Shown here in pieces: positions 44,366-54,500 of a stretch of DNA of 64,000 nucleotides. This stretch comes from an uncultured Bacteroides sp. (GTDB lineage Bacteria; Bacteroidota; Bacteroidia; Bacteroidales; Bacteroidaceae). Position numbers and translations under genes: made by a program. Every line of letters begins with the position of its first letter. The first letter of the stretch is position 1. The notes under the pieces are model-generated. The model made no database searches. It was not told where the DNA came from and worked only from the letters and a program-made list of their open reading frames with translations. The stretch covers positions 62,001 through 126,000 of the forward strand of contig NZ_CAJLKP010000001.1 in NCBI RefSeq assembly GCF_905207245.1, written 5' to 3'.

Positions 44366-45177
44366 AGAATGAAGAATTAAGAATGACGGATAAGGGGAGG
44401 CGGATAAAATGGTTAATCGCCATGATATTTCTTGCTTTCCAGACAACTGCTGTTGCCCAACAATATACAGGAACAACCGGACTTATTCATACTCCTTCGG
44501 CTGAAATGAATAAAGAGGGAACAGCGAGAATAGGCGCCCATTTTCTTGCAAAAGAGTTTAGCCCACAATTTTTCAGTTACAACACCGGAACTTACTATTT
44601 AAGTATAACTCCTTTCTCCTGGATTGAAATAGCCTACACCTGCACATTGCAAAAAGGAAGCGGGAGAGATGCTAATAAAAATGCGGAGAAAAAGACAGGA
44701 TATTACTATCAGGACCGCTACTTCTCGCTAAAGTTGCGTCCGTTGAAAGAAGGTAAATATTGGCCTGCCATCGCCATAGGAACCAATGATCCGTATGGTA
44801 CGGACGGGAAAAAGGATAAAGGCAATGCCACTGCGGATGAGGGAAAAAGTCACAATGGTGACGGGAAGAGTCAATATTTCTGCAATTACTACATAGCTGC
44901 TACCAAGCACTTTCCAATCAAAAATAGCCAAATCGGCATACATGTCGCCTACCGCAAGTGGAAACGCAACTATAACCGAAAATGGGACGGGATTGTAGGA
45001 GGCATTACTTATCAGCCTTCTTTTGTTAAAAAACTCCGGCTGATAGCAGAATATACAGGCGATGATATCAATGTGGGTGCCGACTGCCTGCTATGGAAGC
45101 ATCTGTTGCTACAAGCCTCCCTACAGGATGGAAAATATTTCTCCGGAGGAATTTGCTTCCAAATGAATCTATTCTGA
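44362..45177 (+). CDS. YjbH-like outer-membrane protein, N-terminal-domain type
   Basis: This 271-residue protein has a signal peptide (about 10-33, ending VAQQ) and begins its mature part with YTGTTGLIHTPSAEMNKEGTARIGAHFLAKEF, the YjbH N-terminal signature. Later strands (YYLSITPFSWIEIAYTC; YFSLKLRPLKEGKYWPAIAIGTNDPYG) suit a small outer-membrane barrel. It is translationally coupled to the preceding gene. It is probably the last gene of the capsule operon. The residues after about 150 include a Lys/Gly/Asp-rich loop. Confidence 0.75.
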   Translation: MKNEELRMTDKGRRIKWLIAMIFLAFQTTAVAQQYTGTTGLIHTPSAEMNKEGTARIGAHFLAKEFSPQFFSYNTGTYYLSITPFSWIEIAYTCTLQKGSGRDANKNAEKKTGYYYQDRYFSLKLRPLKEGKYWPAIAIGTNDPYGTDGKKDKGNATADEGKSHNGDGKSQYFCNYYIAATKHFPIKNSQIGIHVAYRKWKRNYNRKWDGIVGGITYQPSFVKKLRLIAEYTGDDINVGADCLLWKHLLLQASLQDGKYFSGGICFQMNLF

Positions 45178-45241
45178 AAGCCATCATAACATAAGCGAAA
45201 AGTTTATCAAACCAATTAATAATTAACCCCAAAAAGGAGAC

Positions 45242-46678
45242 ATGAAAATGAATTCAAATTTAAAGAAATGGAGTGTTTTAACTCTCGTTGCAGCAGCAAC
45301 AACTTTAGGTCTGTTATCCTGTAAGGATAAGGACGAAGAGAAGGTAGAGATTCCGGTAGTAGAGGTCGTAACCCATAGTATTACCGGCATGGTATTAACA
45401 CCTGCTGAGACAGCCCTCAGTGATGTTAAAGTGACCGCAACCATCGGAGACAAGATCTTGAAAACCAACACCGACGCACAAGGTAAGTTTGCGTTTGAGA
45501 ATTTGGAAAAGACCGGTACATACGTCTTGACTTTCACAGCCGACAAACGAATAGATGCGAGTACGGAAGTCATGATTGCCGATGATAAGAAATCGCATAA
45601 TGAAAGCATCACCATCGTGATGGATAAAAAAGCGGTGGAGCAAAAAGTGACCGAAGAGGTAAAAGTGGAAATCGCAACCGACGAAGAAGCCCAAAAGGCT
45701 GCTGATGAAGCGACCCAACAGGAAAACGCAACCGAAGCGGCTAAAGAAGACTTGGCAGACGTAACTAAGGAACAAATTGTCCAGACGAAAGAAGAAGTAA
45801 AAGTAGAAGCATCGACCGAAGTGGCAGCAGAAGATGCGGAGGCTACCGTAACAGTGGAAGTAGCCATTCCTGCCCAGACCGTGATGTATGTTAAGGACGA
45901 GACCGGCAATGTGGTAGACGTTCCCGAAGATCTCACGATTACGATAGCACCTGTAGCCCATGTAGCTTCGGCAGAAGACAATACAGCCGAATCACCGGCT
46001 TCGGCACCTGCCGTAGCAACCGTGGTTTGTGGTCCTGACGGACTTCAATTTGTTACTCCCGTCGAGTTAACTGTTGCCAACCCGATGGGTGATGAAAGCT
46101 TTGAGGGTGCCGCACTTTATTACCTCAACCCGAAAACGAATCTATGGGAAAAGGACATGGCAGAAGTGAAATTAACAGATGACGGTTATAAGACTCAGGT
46201 TACTCACTTTTCTGCTTACTCGGTAAAACTCCCGGAAATTATCCCGGCGATTACAACTGCCAGCGAAAACCTGACCGTCACAGGCGTTGACAACACGCTC
46301 GGCTCAAAAACGCTGACTAATGTGGAGATTCCTTATACCGTGAAGCAAGGGGTAGAAACAAGTGATATAAAATCGGCTTGCAGTGCCCAAGGATTGTCGG
46401 ATGTGAGCTTCCGCATGATTAAAAACATCGTGGCTAACCGTGTCGGTACAACTAAAGTCAATACTGAAGAGAGGACTTACAAAACCGGTATGAATTTACA
46501 GGTAGGTCAAGGTATACGTATCGTATCTGCATCCCAGGCACTGGTCAACTACGCTTGGAATTTTAAGGTGGCTACTCCCAACGGAGTTAAAGTAGTGAAG
46601 GTCACCGCCAAAAAGTATGGTGCGGCGAGTATTCAGATTCAAGGCTTCAGCAGGGATCATACAGGCGGATCAAACTAA
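45242..46678 (+). CDS. Lipoprotein with carboxypeptidase-regulatory-like domain and charged Ala-rich segment
   Basis: This 478-residue lipoprotein has Cys27 in LLSC followed by KDKDEE, resembling a Bacteroides surface-export signal. Residues about 40-125 form a carboxypeptidase-regulatory-like domain (HSITGMVLTPAETALSDVKVTATIG, TDAQGKFAFENL). Residues about 130-200 are a highly charged Glu/Ala/Lys stretch, probably helical. The C-terminal part has beta-rich domains and NLWEKDMAEVKLTDDGYKTQVTHFSAYSV. It has an AGGAG site at the start. The role is unknown; it may be a surface structural protein. A 64-base gap separates it from the capsule genes, so it may be separately transcribed. Confidence 0.75.
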   Translation: MKMNSNLKKWSVLTLVAAATTLGLLSCKDKDEEKVEIPVVEVVTHSITGMVLTPAETALSDVKVTATIGDKILKTNTDAQGKFAFENLEKTGTYVLTFTADKRIDASTEVMIADDKKSHNESITIVMDKKAVEQKVTEEVKVEIATDEEAQKAADEATQQENATEAAKEDLADVTKEQIVQTKEEVKVEASTEVAAEDAEATVTVEVAIPAQTVMYVKDETGNVVDVPEDLTITIAPVAHVASAEDNTAESPASAPAVATVVCGPDGLQFVTPVELTVANPMGDESFEGAALYYLNPKTNLWEKDMAEVKLTDDGYKTQVTHFSAYSVKLPEIIPAITTASENLTVTGVDNTLGSKTLTNVEIPYTVKQGVETSDIKSACSAQGLSDVSFRMIKNIVANRVGTTKVNTEERTYKTGMNLQVGQGIRIVSASQALVNYAWNFKVATPNGVKVVKVTAKKYGAASIQIQGFSRDHTGGSN

Positions 46679-46694
46679 AAAAATAACAGTTGTA

Positions 46695-46733
46695 TATATA
46701 AAAGGCGCTCTTTACAGGAGCGCCTTTTATATA
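46695..46733. terminator. Bidirectional terminator between convergent genes
   Basis: A 16-bp perfect stem (arms 46695-46710 and 46718-46733, core AAAAGGCGCTC) and a 7-base loop lie between the lipoprotein gene and the GH18 gene. T runs occur on both strands. Confidence 0.9.
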
Positions 46734-46737
46734 TACA

Positions 46738-48465
46738 TCATTTCTTCAATGTCCACTGAATCGCATTCCTGAACATCTTCGTAAAGTCTTCCGTTTCGTA
46801 CAGCTTCTTGCTATGTCCAATCTGGAAATAGACATTACGCGCTTTTTTACTTTCATTCACCCACACCACAGGATGGTCTCCCATCTTGACATCCGAGGCA
46901 GGAGTATAGCTATATTCGTCCACATGTGCCAATACATGCACATTGCGGCGCGGACTCTTGTCATAGGTATACCACTCATCATCAGGGATAATAAACGTAC
47001 CCTGCACCCCTTTCATAACCGGATGCTCCGAATCTTCCGTGATAACCACTCCATCAGCCAACGGAGCAATATAGTTCTTGAAACGCACCCCGCCCATAAA
47101 GTCGGAGAACCATTGCCACATCGGATAACCATCAAATTCTCCCAATAAAGTAGCATGATGGAAACCTATCCAGCCGCCACGTCCCTCATCAATATATTTG
47201 GTAAAGGCGGCTTGTGCCGCTTCACTCCATGTATAAGGCGGATAGTCCAATTGGATAATCAAATGGAAACGATTGAGATATTCCTCCGTAATAGGTTTCG
47301 CATTATTTATTTCCGTAATTTCAAAGTTCATTGCTCCACTCTCCTGAGCCAACCATTGCAGACCTGCATCCGTAAATCCGCCATGCTGTCCACCGCGCTC
47401 AGTCAGCACCAACACTTGATAAGGAGCTGCCTGGCCTTTCTTATTCACGAGCAGGCTCTCATACATCGTACGGCGCAAATCCCCCTGAGGGTTATCACCA
47501 GCATAATCCCAATACATACCGCCAAGCAATCCCTTGTCTAAAATATATTGGCACTTAATAGCCAGCGAACGGGGATTTTCATAACCAAAAACCAGCACAC
47601 CATCCTTGTTTGCCAGATAGGGTACTTTGGCCGTATCATCCCAACGCTCTTCAAATTCAGACGTACCACCCACTTTACGGTAGTCCTGGAAATTGGGATA
47701 CTGGTCGCCACCACGTCCATAGAAAGGCACTCCCATAGTCAGCTTAGAAGCCGGAATGCCCGCTTTGAGATGTGCTTCAACTGCAGCGTCGGCAGTCATC
47801 CAGCCTGTATTTTCCGAACTATACAAAGCAGCATGGTGTTTGGGAGCATTTCCCATGTCATAAGACATGATGTTGACAAAATCAATATAAGGTAGAATTG
47901 CTTTGAAGTCTATATACTCACCGGAAGCCACTGTGGCAAGGGTCAACAGCTTTTTCTTTCCTATCTCTTTCCGTATATCACGCATCAGCAATGTGAAGTT
48001 CTTCGTATCATCCGGTGAAGCGGAAATGTTGGCTGCCGCACTGGTAGGATATTCCCAGTCGATATCAATGCCATCCAGACCATACTCTTTCACTACCCGT
48101 TTGCAATCTTTGGCAAATGCCAGACGAAATTCATCATTAGCAGCCATTTCACTGAAACGCCCGCTTCCCCATCCACCGATGGAAAGCATTATTTTCAATC
48201 CCGGTTTCTGAGCCTTCAAAGCAACAATCTCCCGGAGACGGTTCTCATTATCAATCCCCACTCCATTGAATGTTTCGCTCACATGACCGAATGCATAATT
48301 GATATGCGTCATGTATTGCGGGTCGGGCATGACACTACTCCAGGAAGTCACATAAGCTACAATCACCTTGCCATCCGAAGAAGCCATGCGTAATTCTCCT
48401 GCCTTACTACTGCACGACAGCAATACTGCCAATACAGACAAAATCATAAATCTCATTCTTTTCAT
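46738..48465 (-). CDS. GH18 chitinase/endo-N-acetylglucosaminidase fused to a ThuA-like domain, lipoprotein
   Basis: This 575-residue lipoprotein has lipobox LLSC (Cys18). Residues about 32-345 are a GH18 TIM barrel, with IMLSIGGWG and the catalytic DGIDIDWEYP (about 132-141; D-x-x-D-x-D-x-E present). Other active-site parts are NIMSYDM and GGMYWDYAGD. Residues about 350-575 are ThuA-like (class I glutamine amidotransferase-like; GWIGFHHATLLGEF, YTYDKSPRRNVHVLAHVDE), a domain often seen next to sugar hydrolases. Together with nagB, a sugar kinase and a transporter it suggests breakdown of chitin-like or N-glycan-derived GlcNAc polymers outside the inner membrane. Confidence 0.92.
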   Translation of the reverse strand: MKRMRFMILSVLAVLLSCSSKAGELRMASSDGKVIVAYVTSWSSVMPDPQYMTHINYAFGHVSETFNGVGIDNENRLREIVALKAQKPGLKIMLSIGGWGSGRFSEMAANDEFRLAFAKDCKRVVKEYGLDGIDIDWEYPTSAAANISASPDDTKNFTLLMRDIRKEIGKKKLLTLATVASGEYIDFKAILPYIDFVNIMSYDMGNAPKHHAALYSSENTGWMTADAAVEAHLKAGIPASKLTMGVPFYGRGGDQYPNFQDYRKVGGTSEFEERWDDTAKVPYLANKDGVLVFGYENPRSLAIKCQYILDKGLLGGMYWDYAGDNPQGDLRRTMYESLLVNKKGQAAPYQVLVLTERGGQHGGFTDAGLQWLAQESGAMNFEITEINNAKPITEEYLNRFHLIIQLDYPPYTWSEAAQAAFTKYIDEGRGGWIGFHHATLLGEFDGYPMWQWFSDFMGGVRFKNYIAPLADGVVITEDSEHPVMKGVQGTFIIPDDEWYTYDKSPRRNVHVLAHVDEYSYTPASDVKMGDHPVVWVNESKKARNVYFQIGHSKKLYETEDFTKMFRNAIQWTLKK

Positions 48466-48475
48466 AATATTATAG

Positions 48476-49738
48476 TTAATCAGCTATTTGACGAACGCGG
48501 GAACCTACCAATGCATAATACAGCATGAATAATTCTCCCAAAAGTACAATAAACCAAGACCATCTCCAACTTTCCAGCAAATCGGCGAAGACACCTTGCA
48601 GCAGAGGCAAAATAGCACCACCTACTACACCTATCATAAAGACTCCTGAAGCCACCGAAGTATATTTACCCAAATGGGCCACAGACAACGTGAAGATAGC
48701 TCCCCACATGATGGAGTGGAACAGGCCGACTGCCGTCAGCAACCAGGGATTATTAAAGATGATAGCCAACAGAGCCAGCACACCTGCCGATATGGTAGTC
48801 ACCACTAACTGCACACGTGGAGGAACCTTACTCAACGAACTACCCACCAAACGCCCTATCAGCATACCACCCCAATAGAGTGTAGCCATCAGGGCAGGTG
48901 AAGGACAATTCCGTTCGATGGCATACAAATTAATATTTGCACCAATGCAAACCTCCACACCCACATAGCAGAATATAGCACAGACACCCAGCGTCAGATG
49001 CCGGAATGACCAGACACTTTTCTCCAGTTTCTCTCCTTTTTCAACCCGTGTGCCTTCTATGTCAGGTAAAGACAGCCTCATCAGCAGGAATACAACCACT
49101 ACAATAGTCAGCATCAACGCCAGGAAGGGCATCATCAACTGGCTGATCTGAATATCCTCCATAGCCAGACCACCGAAAACAACACCCGTCACAAAATAAG
49201 GAGCAAGCGTAGTACCGACAGAGTTTGCCGTGCCACCGATGGCGAGACGCTGGATAGCCTGCGTTCCCTTCACCCGGCAAGCCGTGAGATAAGGATTGAT
49301 GACAACCTGCAGAATGGTAGCCGAAGCCCCCACAACAAACGACCCTAATAAAAAAATAAAGAAACCGATGGGAATGATACTCCCTCCCATCACGACATCA
49401 GCATCAGGAAATCTTACGGTGAAATAAGAAGAAGCAAAAAAGAGTCCCAAACCGACAATCATCACCCAGAGTCCACGGATTAACGTTCCCTTATAGCCAT
49501 ACTTATTAATCCAGGATGAACCCACCCCGCCACAAATGGGATAGGCAAGAAACCATGAAAAGGTAATTAAAGTGGCAAACGTATTCTTCAGATTACCCAC
49601 TTTCATAAGGAAAGTTTCTTTCAACGGTCCCTGAAACTGAGTATTGGCAGTGGTCAGGAATCCGACAATAAGGAATAGAAAGACCATTGTGAGAAACGGT
49701 CCCATGTAATTGATTTGTTTTTCCTGTTGTGTCATCAT
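48476..49738 (-). CDS. MFS sugar permease (FucP/NagP-like)
   Basis: This 420-residue protein has 12 membrane helices and the FucP/GluP family pattern: FFLIVGFLTTANTQFQGPLKETF near the N-terminus, IPIGFFIFLLGSFVVGASATILQVVINPYLT and AIFTLSVAHLGKYTSVASGVFMIGVVGGAILPLLQG. Proteins of this group import fucose, glucose or GlcNAc by proton symport. The gene lies 10 bases downstream of nothing else but GH18 and 21 bases after nagB, in the same direction, so GlcNAc is the likely substrate by context. Confidence 0.88.
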   Translation of the reverse strand: MMTQQEKQINYMGPFLTMVFLFLIVGFLTTANTQFQGPLKETFLMKVGNLKNTFATLITFSWFLAYPICGGVGSSWINKYGYKGTLIRGLWVMIVGLGLFFASSYFTVRFPDADVVMGGSIIPIGFFIFLLGSFVVGASATILQVVINPYLTACRVKGTQAIQRLAIGGTANSVGTTLAPYFVTGVVFGGLAMEDIQISQLMMPFLALMLTIVVVVFLLMRLSLPDIEGTRVEKGEKLEKSVWSFRHLTLGVCAIFCYVGVEVCIGANINLYAIERNCPSPALMATLYWGGMLIGRLVGSSLSKVPPRVQLVVTTISAGVLALLAIIFNNPWLLTAVGLFHSIMWGAIFTLSVAHLGKYTSVASGVFMIGVVGGAILPLLQGVFADLLESWRWSWFIVLLGELFMLYYALVGSRVRQIAD

Positions 49739-49759
49739 GTAGTATTATAAATATAATGA

Positions 49760-50494
49760 TTATTTTTCAGATAGTCCGGAAGCGGAAGCTGTGTCCAGCA
49801 GGAACTCACAATCCGGATGCAGTTGAAGCACGGAAGCAGGAACATCGGGAGTGACAGGTCCTTCCAGCATTCGTTTCACAATACCGGCTTTATTGCCACC
49901 CTTAGCCACCAGCACAATCCGGCGTGCCTGCATGACATTTTTTATGCCCAAAGTAGCCCCACCCAGTTCTTTTTCCGGCGGAGTAGCGGTTTCCCGACGG
50001 ATACGTTCCTCCAATTCCGGGTTCATCTTAGTAACCCATGCTTCACCATTAAAAGGAGACTGAGGTTGATTGAAACCTAAATGCCCATTCTCTCCCAATC
50101 CCAGAATCAACAGGTCGATGCCTCCACGCCTGGCTATTTCTTCCTGAAAAGCATTGCAATCCCTACTGAAATCATCCGAGAAGGTAGGCAGCATCAGGAA
50201 GTTCTCATCTTTAATGCCCAATGCATCTATGATTTCTGTCTTCAACATCGTATAACATGCTCCTGCATATTCACGAGGTACATTGGTCACTTCGTCCAAC
50301 CCGAAAAAGGTGACGGCAGAGGTATTGAAAGGGTAACGGGAATATATTTCTCCGACAATCCGGTGCAGATTTCCGGTCGTGCGCCCCGTTGAGAGCCCGA
50401 TCACCGCTTCCGGCTTGTGCAATATCTCTCCGATTATGCGCCAGGCAGCCGTACAATCGAATTCGCTTTCATTCTTTGTGATAGTTATATTCAT
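49760..50494 (-). CDS. nagB: Glucosamine-6-phosphate deaminase
   Basis: This 244-residue enzyme converts glucosamine-6-P to fructose-6-P and ammonia. It has LSTGRTTGNLHRIV, FGLDEV (Asp of the active site), and the family signature DLLILGLGENGHLGFNQP (about 128-145, with the Asp and His). Near the C-terminus is KNVMQARRIVLVAKGGNKAGIV. It is part of the minus-strand amino-sugar operon. No NagA deacetylase is encoded here, so deacetylation must occur elsewhere. It has the length of Bacteroides members of this group. Confidence 0.9.
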   Translation of the reverse strand: MNITITKNESEFDCTAAWRIIGEILHKPEAVIGLSTGRTTGNLHRIVGEIYSRYPFNTSAVTFFGLDEVTNVPREYAGACYTMLKTEIIDALGIKDENFLMLPTFSDDFSRDCNAFQEEIARRGGIDLLILGLGENGHLGFNQPQSPFNGEAWVTKMNPELEERIRRETATPPEKELGGATLGIKNVMQARRIVLVAKGGNKAGIVKRMLEGPVTPDVPASVLQLHPDCEFLLDTASASGLSEK

Positions 50495-50524
50495 ATTAGT
50501 AATAAAATATAAGTAGTCCCGATT

Positions 50525-51466
50525 CTACATATTCATGGCTACAGCTCCTGCACCCAACAAACCGATGAACTCCGGATTCAACTTTGTGATAACAACACCA
50601 TTGCTTACAAAGCGCATGGTAGTAGGATTCAGCAATTCCAGTATCTTGGCATGTATATATCCGTCAGCCACGACACCACCCCCCAGAACAATAGTTTCAG
50701 GGTCCGTCACCCGTACCAGGTTCATTATCAGATTTGCCAATGCTTCGGAAGCATTCTCCACGAGCTTCACACAGAGGGGGTCGCCCTTACGGCTTAATGC
50801 AAAAATTTCACTGACCGGTATCCGCTCGCCCCTGTCGTTAGAAATATGCAAGTCTGTTTCATATTGTTCATGAAGCAACCGGGCACAACGGTCGAAGCCA
50901 ATGCCGGAAGCTATTGCCTCCACGCAGTCCATTCTTCCGCAAGTGCACTTGATTCCTACGTTCACTCCTACCCGCACATGCCCCACCTCGCCGGCATTGA
51001 AATGACTACCGCGTATCTGCCTGCCATTCACAACCGTACCGACCGCAATGCCTGTGCCTATATTTAAATAGATGAAGTTTTTGGAAATTTGTCCGAAGCC
51101 CCATACACGTTCGGCACGTGTGGCACTTTTCACATCATTATCTATATGGCAGGGAATGCCATAGATATCCGCCAATTCTTTAGCCAACGCAATAGGTTGC
51201 GTCCTACTGGGGTCTATCTGTAGCCAGATACCCAGATTAGGGTCCACCCGACCAATCAGTCCAACTCCCATTGCCAGAGGTTTCTTATCATACCACCCGA
51301 CAGTTTTGATATAATCGTCCAGTGATAACTTGATAATATCCAGCGCAGCTTGTTGGTTGAAATATCCGGAGTCATATTTTTTGTATCTCAGAATATTGCC
51401 ACGACTGTCTATTTCGCCAATCAGTAATTTAGTTCCGCCTAAGTCCAGGCCTAAATACGTTTCCAT
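50525..51466 (-). CDS. ROK-family sugar kinase (GlcNAc/glucose kinase-like)
   Basis: This 313-residue cytoplasmic kinase starts with YLGLDLGGTKLLIGEID (ATP site). It has GHVRVG with the ROK catalytic region, and CTCGRMDCVEAIASG, the CxCGxxxCxE zinc-binding signature (about 178-190). ETIVLGGGVVADG follows near the end. By context with nagB, GH18 and a sugar permease it probably phosphorylates GlcNAc or glucosamine. It is the first gene of the operon that runs to 46738. The gap to the regulator gene (51467-51595) shows no confident promoter match. Confidence 0.88.
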   Translation of the reverse strand: METYLGLDLGGTKLLIGEIDSRGNILRYKKYDSGYFNQQAALDIIKLSLDDYIKTVGWYDKKPLAMGVGLIGRVDPNLGIWLQIDPSRTQPIALAKELADIYGIPCHIDNDVKSATRAERVWGFGQISKNFIYLNIGTGIAVGTVVNGRQIRGSHFNAGEVGHVRVGVNVGIKCTCGRMDCVEAIASGIGFDRCARLLHEQYETDLHISNDRGERIPVSEIFALSRKGDPLCVKLVENASEALANLIMNLVRVTDPETIVLGGGVVADGYIHAKILELLNPTTMRFVSNGVVITKLNPEFIGLLGAGAVAMNM

Positions 51467-51595
51467 TTTTTATCTGCATTTTTAGAGGGTTACTATTGGC
51501 CACAATATTACGCACAATCAGGGAAACGTAAGTTGATTATTTAACAAAAAAGGTTGGCTACTTATCCACTTAGGTTTAAATACAGTTTTTATACT

Positions 51596-54500
51596 CTAAA
51601 ATTTGCTCGGACTTATCCCAAACTGCTTCTTAAAACATGTACTGAAATATTTAGGGTCCGAAAAACCGACCATAAAGGCGACTTCACCAATCGGATATTT
51701 CTGTGACAACAAAAGCTCTTTCGACTTGTTCAACCGCACAATGCGGATAAAGTCATTAGGTCCCTGCCCTGTCAAAGTTTTTATTTTATTATAAACAGAA
51801 GTACGACTCATTCCCAACGCACGGCAGAAGTCAGTAATTGAGAATTCCGGATTAGCCATATTTTCGTCAATGACCGCCATTGCATTATCCAGAAATTCCT
51901 TATCCAACTGGCTGCTATAATCCACTTCATCCACAGGTATATCCGAAGAGAGAACCGTGTCCCTGAGATGCTGCCTGTTCTGAAGAATATTGCGAAGCCG
52001 CACTTTCAGCACAGACAGATCGAAAGGTTTAATGATATAGTCATTAGCTCCAGCCTCCAGACCCAATATGATATTTTCCCTTTCACAAAGAGCAGTCAGC
52101 AATACGACGGGTATATGGCTGGTTTCAACTGATGATTTCAATATCCGGCACAATTCATCCCCCTGGATGACAGGCATGATGATATCCGAAATGATGATAT
52201 CCGGATTGATTTCCCTTGCCATATCCAAAGCTTTTCCACCATCGGGCACACTGACAACCTTATATTCGGAAGACAGGCTGTCCGTCAGGTATTCGCGCAT
52301 GTCTTTGTCATCCTCGGCGAGCAACAGTACATTCTTATCCACTTGTTCATTCTCTTCCTGAGATGGAACATCGGGGGCAGTGGTTTCAGACAATTTCTCT
52401 TTCGCGGCAACTATTATCCCAGATTTCAGTTTCCTGGGGAATGTAATTGTAAACGTGGTTCCTTTATTCTCCACACTTCTGAATTCTATCTTTCCATGAT
52501 GTTGTTTGATGATTCTGGAAGTAATCATCAGGCCGATGCCAATGCCCTGTTCCTGAGAGTCCACCACATTCCTGGCACGATAATATTCATTAAAGATGTT
52601 TTTCTGTTCTTCCGCCGGAATACCGACTCCCGTATCCGTCACCTCGACTGTCCACTTATTCCGGGCTTGTTTCACTATGACTCCTATTGATCCTTTCTCT
52701 GTATACTTCAAAGCGTTAGAGAGCAGATTATCCATAATATGGTCCATCTTATTCTTGTTCAGCCACACTTCAGGCATTTCCGGTTCGACTTCCAGATACA
52801 GTTCTATCTCTTTCTGAGCGGCAGCCATGCGGAAAGCGGACAGTTTATCTTCCATATATTCCTTTATATCATACCACGCCACCTTCAGATGTTCAGGATG
52901 CGCTTCCACTTTCTGTAACTCCAGCAACTGGGTAATCATAGTGAAAAGTTTCTCCGCATTCTTCATAGCAATAGCCAGTTTCTTCTTACCCTCTTCCGGC
53001 AGACCGTCCTGAGCTTCAAGTTCGCTTAACGGAGCCTTTATCAGTGCAACCGGCGTACGTATGTCGTGAGCTACTCCGATGAACGAGTGTATCCGTTCCC
53101 TGATTTTATCTTCCCTCACTCTCTGTCGTCTGAACTGGAAGAGTAAATAGCCCACTATCAAAAACAGGAGCAAATAAATAACTATGGCCCACCACGAAGC
53201 CCATAACGGATAACCGACAACTATTTCAACGGAACGTTCTCCCACCTGATGCTGGGTATATTTGTCGAATGCACGCAATTCAAAAGTATATTTTCCGGGA
53301 GGAAGGTCCATATAACCCACGCTCTGAACCGCATCCACACGATGCCACTGACGTTCATGGTTGTCCAGTCTGTACTCATATCTGACTTTGTGAGGAGAAA
53401 CAAAATTAATAGCCGAAAAAGATATGGAGAATGAGTTCTGGTTATATTTAAGTTTCAGACGCCGGGTATCGTTGATGCCTGCCAGCAAAGGAGAACCGAG
53501 CGCACCTACCTTCAGTGACTCATAAGGTAGTTTAAAGTCAGTGAATATCAATTCAATCGGCACACTACCGGAAAAGTCGAAAAAAGGTGCAAAGATAAGT
53601 ACTCCTTCAGCAGTGCCGAAAGCCAGATGCCCGTCTTTCGTTTTCATGGAAGCATTGGCATTATAATATCCCCAACCGATATTCAGCAGGTCATTTCCAT
53701 TAATCACCATGTCTTCCGCCAAGTCCAAGCAATACAGTTCCTTTTCTGTATTGAACCAGATATGCCCGTTGCTGTCCTCAGCTATACTATTGATAGAGTT
53801 GGACACCAAACCATCTGCGGTAGTATAGATACGCGACTTGCCATTCTCCGGGTTAAAACGAATCAGCCCTTCACCATCCGTAAGCAACCAGATTTCTCCG
53901 GATGACGAACGCAACAAGCAACGGACGGGATAATGCAAAATGACCTCACCAAACTTCTGCTGCCACTTGATTTCTCCGGTGGACTTATCAAAGAAGCCCA
54001 ATCCATCACAGCCTGCTATCAGCAACGTATTCTTATCGCCATACTTGATATCGCCCACACAATCTATCGGATAATAAGTGTAGGTATCGGTCCGTCTGTT
54101 ATAGCGTGTGAAATCTCCTTCGATCCCTCCGAACCACAGGCAATCCCCTTCTGCATAAATCGCATAAATATAGTCGGTGGATATGCCTTTGTCCGATTGT
54201 TTATTTCGCTTTGGCATTTTCCGGACTTCACCGGACTTCTTGTTAATCCGATACAAGCCAATACCATAGCCGCCTACCCAGACATTGCCTTCATTATCTT
54301 CGCAAAGAGACAGTACTACAGACGAATAAGCATAGCCTTTCCCATTCAGGAAATGCATCCATTGTTTCGACTTCGCCCGATACACACTGATTCCGTCGTT
54401 AGTACCATACCAATAATCACCTTCCGAATCCTGAAGCATCACATTCACATGATCGGATACCAACGATGAAGGATTATTCCGTTCGTGCCTTATCCAGCGA

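Noticed and set aside
45223..45981. 252-codon minus-strand open frame opposite the lipoprotein gene
   Set aside because: Ser/Thr/Ala-rich product is the mirror of the Glu/Ala/Lys coding bias; a shadow.
52596..52817. Many plus-strand frames over the HTCS gene
   Set aside because: All lie within a continuous 1303-codon gene with full domain content.
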